A stretch of 13,100 nucleotides of DNA from UBA11164 sp002420085 (GTDB taxonomy: Bacteria; Pseudomonadota; Gammaproteobacteria; Xanthomonadales; Xanthomonadaceae), in the NCBI GenBank assembly GCA_031976395.1, contig DALYLJ010000086.1, positions 1 through 13,100 of the forward strand, written 5' to 3'. The position numbers and the translations under genes are program-made. Positions 1-12,433 of this stretch are shown piece after piece; position 1 is the first letter of the stretch; each line of letters starts with the position of its first letter. The notes below the pieces were generated by a model. It searched no databases. It was not told the DNA's origin and worked only from the letters and a program-made list of their open reading frames with translations.

Positions 1-55
<55 letters not shown>

Positions 56-73
56 ACACGCTGGAAGCCGACA

Positions 74-102
74 ATGATAGGGCGCGATCGCCGGGGCGTC
101 AA
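74..102 (-). promoter_or_regulatory. Sigma-70 type promoter of tRNA-Ala
   Basis: On the minus strand a TTGACG -35 box (97-102, five of six consensus bases) and a TATCAT -10 box (74-79, five of six) are separated by exactly 17 bases. Transcription would start near 67, about 12 bases before the mature tRNA 5' end at 55, a normal length for a tRNA 5' leader removed by RNase P. The -35 box contains the TGA stop codon of the upstream DUF1249 gene, so the two units abut with no spacer. Confidence 0.75.
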
Positions 103-653
103 GCGTTTTGCGTGTCGATCCGAACATCGCTGCCCTGCTCGCGCATCGGGTCGGCTGGGCAGGTCCGCCGTTCGACCGAGGATTCGACCGGCACCGGGCC
201 GACCGCTCGCAACGTGCCGATGTGATGGCCCTGCCCGTCCAGATAGTCGAGCCACTTGCACAGGAAGGTGTTCATCCGCAGGCGATGGCGCATCACCTGA
301 TCGCCACTCGGACGCAAGCCGAGCACATCCTGCCAGTGGCGGCCGGCGTAGCAATGGGTAGCCTCGGCCTGGCCGCTGTCGCGATACACGCGGACGTAGG
401 CGGAGGGATCGGGCATGCCACTGACCGGATCGATCAGTTCATAGCTCAGGCGCAGTTCGAGTGTGTAGCGATGAACCGACAGCACATCGACGACCAGGTC
501 GAGTCCATCGTCGATGCAGGACAGGTAGCGCCCCTCGGTCATGGTCTCATCCGGCAGCAACCGGGCGAGCAGGCGGCGGTTCTCGGCGTACAGCCCCATC
601 AACGAGGTCAGCGGGCTCGGACACAGGCAGCGGTTGGCGGACATTGCGGACAT
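99..653 (-). CDS. DUF1249 (YqiB-like) family protein
   Basis: The 184-residue product resembles E. coli YqiB (DUF1249), a family without an established biochemical role. Visible family features are the start of the domain at about residues 19-34 (YAENRRLLARLLP), the central beta-rich part with YTLELRLSYEL near residue 65-75, the AYVRVYRDSGQAE segment near 86-98, and the conserved tail NTFLCKWLDYLDGQGH near residues 128-143. It is longer than the roughly 140-residue E. coli protein: about 15 extra residues at the N terminus, and about 30 poorly conserved, arginine- and acid-rich residues at the C terminus. No signal peptide or membrane segment is visible. The start at 653 has no Shine-Dalgarno sequence; ATGs at 644 and 599 are alternatives and the last lies closest to the conserved domain. 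It lies 188 bases downstream of ppsR on the same strand. Confidence 0.8.
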   Translation of the reverse strand: MSAMSANRCLCPSPLTSLMGLYAENRRLLARLLPDETMTEGRYLSCIDDGLDLVVDVLSVHRYTLELRLSYELIDPVSGMPDPSAYVRVYRDSGQAEATHCYAGRHWQDVLGLRPSGDQVMRHRLRMNTFLCKWLDYLDGQGHHIGTLRAVGPVPVESSVERRTCPADPMREQGSDVRIDTQNA

Positions 654-841
654 GCCGCGATGCTAGCACGGCGATCGCGATGCTCCGTTGGCGCGGCCTC
701 CCCGATCACCGCCCGCAGCCAAGCATCACCGGCCTGTGACAGGCGGTGGCTGCCTGCTGCACGTGCTTGGTCGCTGTCGATTCGCGACGGTCGAGCCACC
801 GCAGGCTCGGTCGAATCGATCGGCCTCGGTCGTTTCGCCGA

Positions 842-1663
842 TCAGTACAGATGCCGCTCGATGCCCAAGGCACTGAGCATCTTGCTGGCGATTTCCTCGA
901 TCGAGGAATGGGTGATGTTGAGGACCGGAATGCCCTCGCTGCGAAACAAGGACTCGGCAACCGCGACCTCCTTGCGGCACTGTTCCGGCCGGGCATAGGA
1001 CGAGCCTGGTCGGCGCACCTGGCGGATCTGGGCCAGTCGATCGGGATCGATGGTCAGGCCGTACAGCTTGCGTCGAAACGGTTTCAGTCGCTTCGGCAGT
1101 TCGCCGTAGTCGAGGTCGTCGGGTGTCAGCGGATAGTTGGCGGCACGCACGCCATAATGCAGGGCCATGTACAGGCAGGTCGGCGTCTTCCCGGATCGCG
1201 ACACCCCGACCAGGATGACGTCGGCATCCTCGTAGCGGACATCGACGCCGTCGTCGTGGGTCAGGGCATAGTTGGTGGCATTGATTCGATTCTCATATGC
1301 CTGAAAGTCAACCAGGCCGTGAGCACGGCCGACCCGTCCGGTCCGGGCGATACCGAGTTCCCGTTCCATCGGGCCGATGAACGGGGCGAACACATCCATC
1401 ATCAATGCCCCGCTCTCGGCCAGCAGGGCGCTCAGATGGCTGTCCACGATGGTATTGATGACCAGCGGCCGGGCACCGGCCCGTTCGCCGGCCTGGCGGA
1501 TGGTCTCGGCAGCACGGCGTGCCTTGTCGGCGTCATCGACGAAGGCCAGCCGACGACTGTCGAAATCGACGCCGTCGAACTGGGTCAGCAGGCTGTGACC
1601 GATGGTTTCGGCCGTGATGCCGGTGCCATCGGAAACGTAGAATACCGGCCGGGCCAGACTCAC
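842..1663 (-). CDS. ppsR: Phosphoenolpyruvate synthase regulatory protein (bifunctional kinase/pyrophosphorylase)
   Basis: The 273-residue protein belongs to the PEP synthase regulatory protein family (DUF299; E. coli PpsR is 277 residues). It phosphorylates PEP synthase on an active-site threonine using ADP, and removes the phosphate with inorganic phosphate, releasing pyrophosphate. Sequence support: the N-terminal [15 protein letters not shown] signature (residues 5-19), the nucleotide-binding loop GVSRSGKT (153-160) followed by PTCLYMAL, and the conserved GVRAANYPL stretch (171-179). I place the start at GTG 1661-1663 because a clear GGAGG ribosome binding site lies six bases upstream and this start matches the family's N terminus. 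An in-frame ATG at 1712-1714 would add 17 unconserved residues and lacks a binding site. It is divergent from its target ppsA across 161 bases, the expected context for this regulator. Confidence 0.95.
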   Translation of the reverse strand: MSLARPVFYVSDGTGITAETIGHSLLTQFDGVDFDSRRLAFVDDADKARRAAETIRQAGERAGARPLVINTIVDSHLSALLAESGALMMDVFAPFIGPMERELGIARTGRVGRAHGLVDFQAYENRINATNYALTHDDGVDVRYEDADVILVGVSRSGKTPTCLYMALHYGVRAANYPLTPDDLDYGELPKRLKPFRRKLYGLTIDPDRLAQIRQVRRPGSSYARPEQCRKEVAVAESLFRSEGIPVLNITHSSIEEIASKMLSALGIERHLY

Positions 1664-1824
1664 CGACGCCCTCCCCTTCCAGCGGCAGACCTGCGGCACG
1701 CCATTCTCGAACACAAAACCAGAACCATCGTGCGATCAATCTTGTCTGCCATGGATCGAGCCCGCATCATACTGGCAGGGCGGCGCAGTCCGCCATAAAT
1801 TCCCCCCTCCCCCGGAGATTCCCG
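1664..1824. promoter_or_regulatory. Divergent ppsR/ppsA control region
   Basis: This 161-base gap separates the two divergent start codons. On the plus strand a weak pair TTGTCT (1742-1747) and CATCAT (1765-1770), 17 bases apart and each matching four of six consensus bases, could drive ppsA. On the minus strand TATGAT (1766-1771, five of six) overlaps the same spot and could be the -10 box of ppsR, without a good -35. Overlapping -10 boxes would make the two promoters mutually exclusive. The ribosome binding sites of both genes lie at the ends of the gap. The promoter calls are tentative; the gap and binding sites are clear. Confidence 0.35.
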
Positions 1825-4197
<2,373 letters not shown>

Positions 4198-4208
4198 ACG
4201 CCGCACCC

Positions 4209-4231
4209 TCCGGGCCGGACTCCGGCCCGGA
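4209..4231 (+). terminator. GC-rich perfect hairpin between ppsA and mscS, no T-tract
   Basis: A ten-pair perfect stem (4209-4218 with 4222-4231) closes a three-base ACT loop, 12 bases after the ppsA stop. There is no run of T afterwards, so it is not a canonical intrinsic terminator. It could stabilise the ppsA mRNA 3' end, attenuate read-through into mscS, or act in a Rho-dependent context. The structure is certain from the sequence, its function is not. Confidence 0.4.
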
Positions 4232-4279
4232 CCCGGCCGGTAGCAGTGATCGAAACCGCGACTGCACAGGAGCCGCACA

Positions 4280-5230
4280 ATGACCGAACTGTTCGAGCGC
4301 GCGCGTGGGATCGACGGGGTCTCCCTGCTGACCGCCTGGGGCGAGCGCATCCTGGGCGTGCTGGTGATTCTGGCGATCGGGCTCTGGCTGGCCCAACGCC
4401 TGCCACGCCTGGTCGATCGGGTATTCACACGCGCTCGACTCGATGCGATGTTCGCCCGCTTCCTGCACAACCTGCTGCGCGCGGCATTGACCGTGCTGGT
4501 CTGGGTGGCGGCCCTGGATTATCTGGGTGTGCCGAGCACATCACTGTTCGCGATCATCGGTGCTGCCGGCATCGCCATCGGCCTGGCCCTGCGCGACTCC
4601 CTAGCCAATATCGCGGCCGGCGTCATGCTGATCACCCTCAGGCCGTTCCGCAACGGTGACGCCGTCGAGATCGCCGGTCAGCAGGGTGAAGTCGAGCAGG
4701 TCGGCATTTTCCTGACCACCCTGCGGACGTTCTCCAACCATCAGGTGACCCTGCCGAACCGCCAGATCACCGACGCACCGATCATCAACTTCACGGCCCG
4801 GACCACCCGGCGCATCGAAATTCCGGTCGGGATCGGCTACGACTGCAACATCGCCGAGGCCCGTGCCGTACTGCTCGCGGTTGCCGGCAGCCATCCGAAT
4901 GTGCTGAAGCAGCCAGCCAGCGATGTCGTGGTCAGCGCTCTCGGCGACAACAGCGTCGATCTGATTCTGCGCGCCTGGGTCGCGACCGCCGATTTCGCAA
5001 GCACGCGCAGCGACCTGGTCGAAGCCGTCCACCGCGAAACCGCCAAGGCCGGGATCGGCATCCCCTTCCCGCAGCGCGACATCCACCTGAAATTGCCGGA
5101 AGGGCTGTCACTCAGCCTGACCGGGGCGCAACGTCCGACGTCCGGATCGACACCCCATCCAGCGATCGATGTGAGTCCGGCTGACCGATCGGCTCAGAGC
5201 CCCGACAGCGGTCCCATGAAGCCCCGGTAG
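4280..5230 (+). CDS. mscS: Small-conductance mechanosensitive channel, MscS family
   Basis: The 316-residue inner-membrane channel opens under membrane tension to release solutes on hypo-osmotic shock. Three transmembrane segments are visible, about residues 24-40, 62-82 and 87-118. The pore-lining third helix carries the glycine/alanine pattern of the family ([23 protein letters not shown], from about 92), followed by LRPFRNGD at 120-127 as in E. coli MscS, then the beta domain with TLPNRQI and IINF (near 157-171), and the C-terminal alpha/beta vestibule domain. E. coli MscS is 286 residues; here about 30 extra, proline- and serine-rich residues form a disordered-looking tail whose codons overlap the convergent orn gene. 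The start is ATG 4280 with AGGAG seven bases upstream. It lies 82 bases after ppsA on the same strand. Confidence 0.95.
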   Translation: MTELFERARGIDGVSLLTAWGERILGVLVILAIGLWLAQRLPRLVDRVFTRARLDAMFARFLHNLLRAALTVLVWVAALDYLGVPSTSLFAIIGAAGIAIGLALRDSLANIAAGVMLITLRPFRNGDAVEIAGQQGEVEQVGIFLTTLRTFSNHQVTLPNRQITDAPIINFTARTTRRIEIPVGIGYDCNIAEARAVLLAVAGSHPNVLKQPASDVVVSALGDNSVDLILRAWVATADFASTRSDLVEAVHRETAKAGIGIPFPQRDIHLKLPEGLSLSLTGAQRPTSGSTPHPAIDVSPADRSAQSPDSGPMKPR

Positions 5231-5757
5231 TACCGCAACTCCTCGATCGAATCACGAATGTCGCTCAACGCGGTGTGTGCCGAATTCTTGTTCAGGCCCT
5301 TGGCAATCCCAGGCGCCCAGCGACGCGCCAACTCCTTGACCGTGCTGACATCGAGATTGCGGTAGTGAAAGAATCGCTCCAGGCTCGGCATGCGCCGAGC
5401 CAGGAAGCGCCGATCCTGGCAGATCGAGTTGCCACAGATCGGCGACGCCCCGGCCGGCAGCCACGCAGCCAGAAAATCCAGGGTCAGCCGCTCGGCCTGG
5501 GCGGTATCGACCGGACTGTCCAGTACCCGCTGCCACAGCCCTGACTTGCGGTGCTGGTTGCGGTTCCAGTCGTCCATCGCCTCCAGTGTCGTGATCGGGT
5601 GAGCGATCGCCAATTCCGGGCCTTCCGCCATGACCTGCAACTGGTCATCGGTGACGATCGTGGCGATCTCCAGAATCACATCGCGATCCGGATCGAGTCC
5701 GGTCATTTCGAGATCGATCCAGATCAGACGAGTGGCGCGTGGGTCGTTTTCGTTCAT
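5194..5757 (-). CDS. orn: Oligoribonuclease (3'-5' exoribonuclease)
   Basis: The 187-residue DEDDh-family exonuclease degrades RNA oligonucleotides of two to five bases to nucleotides, completing mRNA decay; in many Gammaproteobacteria it also hydrolyses pGpG and so finishes cyclic-di-GMP breakdown. All catalytic positions are present: Asp15 and Glu17 in [11 protein letters not shown], Asp115 in ICQDRRFL, His161 and Asp166 in [12 protein letters not shown]. These correspond to E. coli Asp12, Glu14, Asp112, His158 and Asp163. Length matches the family (about 180). The start ATG 5757 gives [20 protein letters not shown]; the ribosome binding site is weak. It lies downstream of tadA on the same strand but has a probable promoter of its own at 5805-5833. 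Its last 37 bases overlap the end of mscS in antisense. Confidence 0.97.
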   Translation of the reverse strand: MNENDPRATRLIWIDLEMTGLDPDRDVILEIATIVTDDQLQVMAEGPELAIAHPITTLEAMDDWNRNQHRKSGLWQRVLDSPVDTAQAERLTLDFLAAWLPAGASPICGNSICQDRRFLARRMPSLERFFHYRNLDVSTVKELARRWAPGIAKGLNKNSAHTALSDIRDSIEELRYYRGFMGPLSGL

Positions 5758-5804
5758 CGTGCTGACAACCGTCCGGACAGAACCGCAGGTGGCAAGGAGC
5801 GACG

Positions 5805-5833
5805 ATCATAGCAAGCACCCTGCGCGACGACAG
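5805..5833 (-). promoter_or_regulatory. Extended -10 promoter of orn
   Basis: On the minus strand TATGAT (5805-5810, five of six consensus bases) is preceded by TGC, forming an extended -10 element. A weak -35 (CTGTCG, 5828-5833, three of six) lies 17 bases upstream. The start would fall near 5798, leaving a leader of about 40 bases before the orn ATG. It lies wholly in the 111-base gap between tadA and orn. Confidence 0.5.
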
Positions 5834-5868
5834 CGGAGCCCGAGCGTGCGGCCTTGCCCGGGCGGACC

Positions 5869-7501
<1,633 letters not shown>

Positions 7502-7505
<4 letters not shown>

Positions 7506-8830
7506 CGCCCACCCGCCCGGATGACCGGAGCCACTCCTGGAACCACCCGGCACAGCACCGTCACCGGTGGTTCGGCCCCCGCCGTGCTCTGACCTTGATC
7601 CTGACCATCGGCATCAACGCCTGCTCACCGGCGCCCGCCGTCGTCAGCCAGCCCCCCGACCATGCCGCCGTCCCGGCCACCGCTGCCAATACGAGCATCG
7701 AAATGACACCGCTTCGGGTCGCCACCTACAACGTCTCACTGGCCGATTCCCGTCCCGGCGGTCTGATCGGCCGCCTGGAAGCGGGCGATGATGGCGCCCG
7801 TCGGATCGCGGCGGTCATCCAGCGGCTGCGCCCGGACCTGATCCTGCTCAACGAGTTCGACCATGACGACGCTGGTCGTGCTGCCGACCTGTTTCAGCAG
7901 CGCTACCTGGCCGTCGGCCAGTTCGGCGAAACCGCGATCGACTACCCTCACCGCTATTTCGATGCGGTCAATACCGGCGTGGCCAGCGGCTTCGACCTCG
8001 ATCGTGACGGTCGCAGCGACGGTCCCGGCGACGCCTGGGGTTTCGGCACCCATCCCGGCCAATACGGCATGCTGGTGCTGTCGCGCCATCCGATCGATCG
8101 CAGCGCAGTCCGAACCTTCAGGCAGTTTCGGTGGCATGACCTCCCCGGCGCCCTTCAACCGATCGACCCCGACACCGGAACCCCCTGGTACTCGACTGAA
8201 GCCTGGCGCGATTTCCCGCTGTCCTCGAAATCGCACTGGGACGTGCCGGTGGACACCCCGATCGGCCGCATCCATTTCCTGGTCGCCCATCCCGTGCCAC
8301 CGGTCTTCGACGGCCCCGAAGACCGCAACGGCCGCCGCAATCACGATGAAATCCGCTTGTGGGCCGAGTACATCGGCAGTCCTGACCGGCCTTGGCTGAT
8401 CGACGATGCCGGACGACCTGGCGGCCTGGCCACGACCTCGGGCTTCGTGATCGCTGGCGATCTGAATGCCGACCCGAATGCCGGTGACAGCCATCCGGGG
8501 GCAATCGCCCGGCTGTTGAATCACCCGCGAATCGCGCAGCACGCCGCGCCGGAACGGAGCGGTCAGCCACACCAGTCCAGCAACCCTGTGAACGGCATCC
8601 GCACCCACACAGCCGATTTCGGGCCGCGCACCGGCACCCTGCGGGTCGATTACGTCCTCCCCTCGCAGCAGTTCAAGGTGCTCGATGGCGGCGTGTTCTG
8701 GCCCACGTCCGGGCACACCGGTGCCGATTGGATCACCGCCAGCGACCACCGCCTGGTCTGGCTCGATCTGGTGCCCGCACCATCCCAACCGGAAGCCCCC
8801 CAACCGGGGAGCACTCCGAGGCAACCGTAA
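7502..8830 (+). CDS. Exported endonuclease/exonuclease/phosphatase-fold protein, probable lipoprotein
   Basis: The 442-residue product has the full motif set of the metal-dependent endonuclease/exonuclease/phosphatase superfamily: Asn77 (ATYNVSL), metal-binding Glu118 (LLNEFD), His263 (AHPVPP), Asp320 and Asn322 (IAGDLNADPN), Asp384 (RVDYVLP), and Asp415/His416 (ASDHRL). It resembles a group of secreted proteins sharing PGQYGMLVLS, SSKSHWDVP and FDGPEDRNGRRNHDE; their substrate (nucleic acid, phosphoester or lipid) is not known to me. Residues 165-173 form a calcium-loop-like DLDRDGRSD. An N-terminal basic stretch with RR, a hydrophobic run and INAC (Cys41) suggest a lipoprotein signal. ATG 7502 overlaps the bpt stop as ATGA; an in-frame ATG at 7490 is possible. 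The C terminus is proline-rich. Substrate and exact anchoring are inferred. Confidence 0.85.
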
Positions 8831-8840
8831 GGGCGACAGG

Positions 8841-8867
8841 CGGCACATCGGCACGTCGGCACATCGG
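8841..8867. repeat. Three-copy 8-base tandem repeat
   Basis: CGGCACAT, CGGCACGT and CGGCACAT follow one another at 8841-8864, then CGG. It lies in the 150-base gap after the phosphatase-fold gene, which has no other clear signal apart from an AGG ahead of the next start. Confidence 0.75.
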
Positions 8868-8980
8868 AAAGACGGACACCGATGGCCGCAGGCCGGCTCA
8901 GGCGCCGCCGGCAACCCGGAGCAGCCGCGTGCAGCATGACCCGGACGCAATCGGGACTTCCCACCGGCTAGGCGATCGAC

Positions 8981-10048
8981 ATGCTTTCTGCCATCCTGGC
9001 CTGCCCCACTCGGCCCTGTCTGTCCAACATGACCTCGGTTCGCATACCGCAGATTGGTTCGCTGCCCGTCAGCCGGCTGTTCGCCATCCAGATACTCGTC
9101 ATCCAGATACTCGTCATCGTGGTCGGCACTGGCCTGCCCCGGCCGGTCTGGGCCGAACCTGCCACCGATTCGCTGACACATTCAGCCACCGCCCAAGATC
9201 CGCCCCGACCACCGGCCTGGGGGCAGGCCGAACTGGCCGGACTGATCACCGACTCGAAACTTTCCGAGATCAGCGGTCTGGTGGCATCACGACGTCATGC
9301 AGACACGCTCTGGGTCCACAACGACAGTGGCGATGGCCCGGTGCTGCATGCCATGTCATATCAAGGCGAACGCCGCGCTACCCTGACCCTGGAAAACACC
9401 GGCAGTCGTGACTGGGAGGATATGGCCGGCTTCCGGCTCGATGGCCGCGAGTATCTGCTGATCGCCGATACCGGTGACAACGGCGGCCTGCGCTCGACCC
9501 TGTCCTTGCACATCATCGCCGAACCCGACCAGATCGCCGATGCCCGCACCACCCCTGCCTGGAGCATCCACTTCCGATGGCCGGATGGCCCACGCGACTG
9601 CGAAGCGGTCGCAGTCGATGTGCAAGCCGGCATCGTCCTGCTGATCGGCAAGAAACGCAGCCCGCCGGACCTGTTCAGCCTGCCGCTGCGTCCAAACGAT
9701 GACCACATCCAGACGGCCGAGCCGATCGGCCTGCTGGCCGGCATCGTCCAGCCGACCGCTGAAGACCTGCGCCGCAACCCACGCTTCGGCCGCTATCGAT
9801 CACAGATCACGGGGGCCGACCTCGACGACAGCGGCCTCCTGCTGGCAGTCCTCAACTATCGCCGCGCCCATGTCTATCCACGTCGGCCTGGCGAATCCTG
9901 GGGCACCGCCGTGGCACGGGCGCCGATCGAAATCCCGTTCCCCTGGCTGCCGCAGGCCGAAGCGATCGGCTTTGATGCGCAGGGCACACTCTGGATCGCC
10001 AGCGAACAACGCCCGGCCCCCCTGCTCAGACTGCCTCGACGCCACTGA
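8981..10048 (+). CDS. Secreted beta-propeller-like protein of unknown function
   Basis: The 355-residue product has a signal peptide: basic n-region up to Arg32, hydrophobic core about residues 33-51 (LFAIQILVIQILVIVVGTG) and a cleavage site after VWA (residue 58). The mature part is built from recurring short units with an acidic residue followed by hydrophobic and small residues: SEISGL (95-100), DWEDMAGF (144-151), DCEAVAVD (206-213), ITGADLD (276-282) and QAEAIGFD (325-332), spaced as blades of a propeller. NDSGDGP, LLIADTGDNGG and FRWPDGPRDCE are strongly conserved-looking. This resembles SdiA-regulated/phytase-esterase-like propellers but I cannot name the family firmly. ATG 8981 has AGG eight bases upstream; ATG 9029 would give a more ordinary signal peptide. 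It probably belongs to the bpt operon. Confidence 0.75.
   Translation: MLSAILACPTRPCLSNMTSVRIPQIGSLPVSRLFAIQILVIQILVIVVGTGLPRPVWAEPATDSLTHSATAQDPPRPPAWGQAELAGLITDSKLSEISGLVASRRHADTLWVHNDSGDGPVLHAMSYQGERRATLTLENTGSRDWEDMAGFRLDGREYLLIADTGDNGGLRSTLSLHIIAEPDQIADARTTPAWSIHFRWPDGPRDCEAVAVDVQAGIVLLIGKKRSPPDLFSLPLRPNDDHIQTAEPIGLLAGIVQPTAEDLRRNPRFGRYRSQITGADLDDSGLLLAVLNYRRAHVYPRRPGESWGTAVARAPIEIPFPWLPQAEAIGFDAQGTLWIASEQRPAPLLRLPRRH
9086..9115 (+). repeat. In-frame 15-base tandem duplication in the signal peptide
   Basis: ATCCAGATACTCGTC occurs exactly twice, at 9086-9100 and 9101-9115, encoding IQILV IQILV in the hydrophobic core of the propeller protein's signal peptide. Confidence 0.9.
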
Positions 10049-10078
10049 GCGAGTCGGACACCGAGCGAGCCGGGCACC
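10047..10078. repeat. Imperfect 16-base tandem repeat after the propeller gene
   Basis: Two adjacent 16-base units, 10047-10062 and 10063-10078, differ at only two positions (GAGCGAGTCGGACACC and GAGCGAGCCGGGCACC). The first begins inside the stop codon of the propeller gene. Confidence 0.7.
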
Positions 10079-10180
10079 CAACCGACCGGAACGCTCAGGC
10101 AGGATCGGGCGCAGCACGCCACATCGAGCCGCGCAGAAAAACTGTCTCGCTATCGGACCGGCGGATCACCACGCCGATCC

Positions 10181-10216
10181 AAAAATGCGAAAGGCGAGCC
10201 GAAGCCCGCCTTTCGC
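10181..10216 (-). terminator. Rho-independent terminator of rpsO-pnp
   Basis: Read on the minus strand, a 13-pair stem (10204-10216 with 10187-10199, including one G-U pair) is capped by a UUCG tetraloop. It is followed after one A by five U (plus-strand 10181-10185). It lies 84 bases after the pnp stop. On the plus strand no T-run follows, so it does not obviously terminate the convergent propeller operon. Confidence 0.92.
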
Positions 10217-10299
10217 CATGAAACCCACCGGGTGGATCGATCCGGACCGACCGGATCACCGCCAACCGAACACACACGGGTGCCGGTGTCGGCCTCGAA

Positions 10300-12408
10300 T
10301 CAGGCGTCGGTACTGTCTTCCAGCACGGCCTTCATCGACAGGCGAATGCGGCCCTGCTTGTCGACCTCCAGCACCTTGACCTTGACGATCTCACCTTCCT
10401 TGAGCTTGTCCGAGACCTTCTCGACCCGCTCGTGGGAAATCTGCGAAACGTGGACCAGACCGTCCTTGCCGGGAGCGATGGTGACGAAGGCGCCGAAGTC
10501 CATGAGTTTGGCAACCCTGCCCTCGTAGATCCGACCCGGCTCGACATCGGAGGTGATCTGCTCGATGCGGTCCTTGGCGGCCTTGGCGGCTGCGGCATTG
10601 ACCGAGGCGATGACGATGGTGCCATCGTCCTGGATATCGATCTGGGTACCGGTTTCCTTGGTGATCGCCTGAATGGTCGAGCCACCCTTGCCGATCACTT
10701 CACGGATCTTGTCCGGGTGGATCTTCATGGTCAGCAGGCGCGGGGCAAACTCGGACATCTCGGCGCGCGGCTGGCTGATCACCTTCTGCATTTCGCCGAG
10801 GATGTGCAGACGGCCTTCGCGCGCCTGGGCCAGGGCGAGCCGCATGATCTCTTCGGTGATGCCATCGATCTTGATGTCCATCTGCAGGGCCGAAATGCCT
10901 TCGGAACTGCCGGCGACCTTGAAGTCCATGTCACCGAGATGGTCTTCGTCGCCGAGGATGTCGGACAGCACGGCGAAGCGCTCGCCTTCCTTGACCAGAC
11001 CCATGGCGATGCCGGCAACCGGCGCCTTGACCGGCACGCCGGCATCCATCAGGGCCAGCGAGGAGCCGCACACCGAGGCCATCGAGGACGAGCCGTTCGA
11101 TTCGGTGATCTCCGAAACCACGCGAATGGTGTAGGGAAACGCCTCCATGCTCGGCATCACCGCCAGGACACCGCGCTTGGCGAGGCGGCCGTGACCGATT
11201 TCCCGGCGCTTGGGACCGAGCATCGGGCGGGCCTCGCCCGTGCAGTACGGCGGGAAGTTGTAATGGAACAGGAAGTTTTCCTTGTACTCGCCACTGACGG
11301 CATCGATGATCTGGCCATCGCGGGCGGTGCCGAGCGTGGTGGTGACGATCGCCTGGGTCTCGCCGCGAGTGAACAGGGCCGAGCCGTGGGTGCGCGGCAG
11401 GACGCCGGTGCGGATGGAGATCGGGCGGACCGTGCTCAGGTCGCGACCATCGACCCGCACCTTGGTGTCGAGCACCTGGTTGCGCATGGTGCGGTATTCG
11501 AGTTCGGCAAACTCGGCAGCGATACGCTTGCCATCCCACGCCTTGGCCTGTGCATCCGGATGGGCAAGCAGGGTGTCGATGGCGTCCTTGCGCAGCGCGG
11601 CGATGGCGTCCTTGCGCTCGGACTTGACGGTGATCCGGTAGGCATCGGCCAGTCGGGCACCGGCGGTCGCTTCCAGGGCGGCGATCAGTGCATGATCGGC
11701 TTCCGGAGCCTGCCAGGTGAACGACTGGGCGCCGACTTCGGCAACGAAGGCGTTGATCGCGTTGATCGCGGCCTGCAATTCGCGATGGCCGAACATCACC
11801 GCGCCAAGCATCACGTCCTCGGACAGCAGCTTGGCCTCGGACTCGACCATCAGCACGGCATTGGCGGTGCCGGCGACCACCAGTTCGAGTTCGGACTCCT
11901 TCAACTCGCTGGCGGTCGGGTTGAGCAGGTAGCGACCGTCCCGATAACCGACCTTGGCGGCACCGATCGGCCCGGCGAACGGTGCGCCAGACAAGGCGAG
12001 CGCGGCCGAAGCGCCGATCATGGCCGGAATATCGCCATCGACCTCCGGATTCATCGACATGACCGTGGCGATGATCTGGGTCTCGTGGCGGAAGCCCTCC
12101 GGAAACAGCGGACGGATCGGCCGATCGATCAGGCGCGAGGTCAGAGTTTCCTTCTCGGTGGCACGCCCCTCACGCTTGAAGAATCCACCGGGAATGCGGC
12201 CGCCGGCGTAGAACTTTTCCTGATAGTCGACGGTGAGCGGAAAGAAATCGAGCCCCTCGCGCAGGCTCTTGTTGACCACGGCGGTAACCAATACCACCGT
12301 GTCGGACATCCTCACCAGAACGGCGCCACTGGCCTGACGGGCGATCTCGCCCGACTCCAGCGTGACCGTATGGTTGCCGAACTGGAAACTCTTGCTTACT
12401 TTCGCCAC
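10300..12408 (-). CDS. pnp: Polyribonucleotide nucleotidyltransferase (PNPase)
   Basis: PNPase degrades RNA 3' to 5' by phosphorolysis, releasing nucleoside diphosphates, and forms trimers, often in the RNA degradosome. The 702 residues (E. coli 711) show two RNase PH-like domains (about 5-215 and 315-550) joined by a helical linker, then a KH domain (about 558-615, [13 protein letters not shown]) and an S1 domain (about 624-692, [17 protein letters not shown]). The active site is intact: Asp487 and Asp493 in [14 protein letters not shown] and the phosphate-binding GSSS at 439-442. FFKREGR (76-82) matches the conserved channel motif. The start is GTG 12408; the only purine-rich site, AAGG, lies 12 bases upstream. 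It follows rpsO after 25 bases, so the genes are co-transcribed and possibly coupled. Confidence 0.98.
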   Translation of the reverse strand: MAKVSKSFQFGNHTVTLESGEIARQASGAVLVRMSDTVVLVTAVVNKSLREGLDFFPLTVDYQEKFYAGGRIPGGFFKREGRATEKETLTSRLIDRPIRPLFPEGFRHETQIIATVMSMNPEVDGDIPAMIGASAALALSGAPFAGPIGAAKVGYRDGRYLLNPTASELKESELELVVAGTANAVLMVESEAKLLSEDVMLGAVMFGHRELQAAINAINAFVAEVGAQSFTWQAPEADHALIAALEATAGARLADAYRITVKSERKDAIAALRKDAIDTLLAHPDAQAKAWDGKRIAAEFAELEYRTMRNQVLDTKVRVDGRDLSTVRPISIRTGVLPRTHGSALFTRGETQAIVTTTLGTARDGQIIDAVSGEYKENFLFHYNFPPYCTGEARPMLGPKRREIGHGRLAKRGVLAVMPSMEAFPYTIRVVSEITESNGSSSMASVCGSSLALMDAGVPVKAPVAGIAMGLVKEGERFAVLSDILGDEDHLGDMDFKVAGSSEGISALQMDIKIDGITEEIMRLALAQAREGRLHILGEMQKVISQPRAEMSEFAPRLLTMKIHPDKIREVIGKGGSTIQAITKETGTQIDIQDDGTIVIASVNAAAAKAAKDRIEQITSDVEPGRIYEGRVAKLMDFGAFVTIAPGKDGLVHVSQISHERVEKVSDKLKEGEIVKVKVLEVDKQGRIRLSMKAVLEDSTDA

Positions 12409-12433
12409 GAATATTCGCCTTGTAGGTAATCGA

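Noticed and set aside
818..843. GATCGGC/GCCGATC inverted repeat at the ppsR stop
   Set aside because: Seven pairs with a 12-base loop and no T-run. Given the abundance of GATCG strings in this DNA it is likely chance.
746..1798. A 350-codon plus-strand frame opposite ppsR
   Set aside because: It covers the conserved ppsR gene in antisense; the translation shows no domain and it ends by chance near the ppsA leader.
7736..9181. A 481-codon minus-strand frame opposite the phosphatase-fold gene
   Set aside because: The plus-strand gene has all superfamily motifs; the minus frame has none and runs through a tandem repeat.
10239..10257. GATCCGG/CCGGATC hairpin between pnp and its terminator
   Set aside because: It has no T-run, and the much stronger terminator lies just beyond it. 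It may protect the 3' end but nothing supports a separate role.
10432..12429. A 665-codon open frame on the plus strand opposite pnp
   Set aside because: It is the antisense shadow of a clearly conserved gene in GC-rich DNA, with low-complexity His/Asp/Gly-rich translation and no family resemblance.
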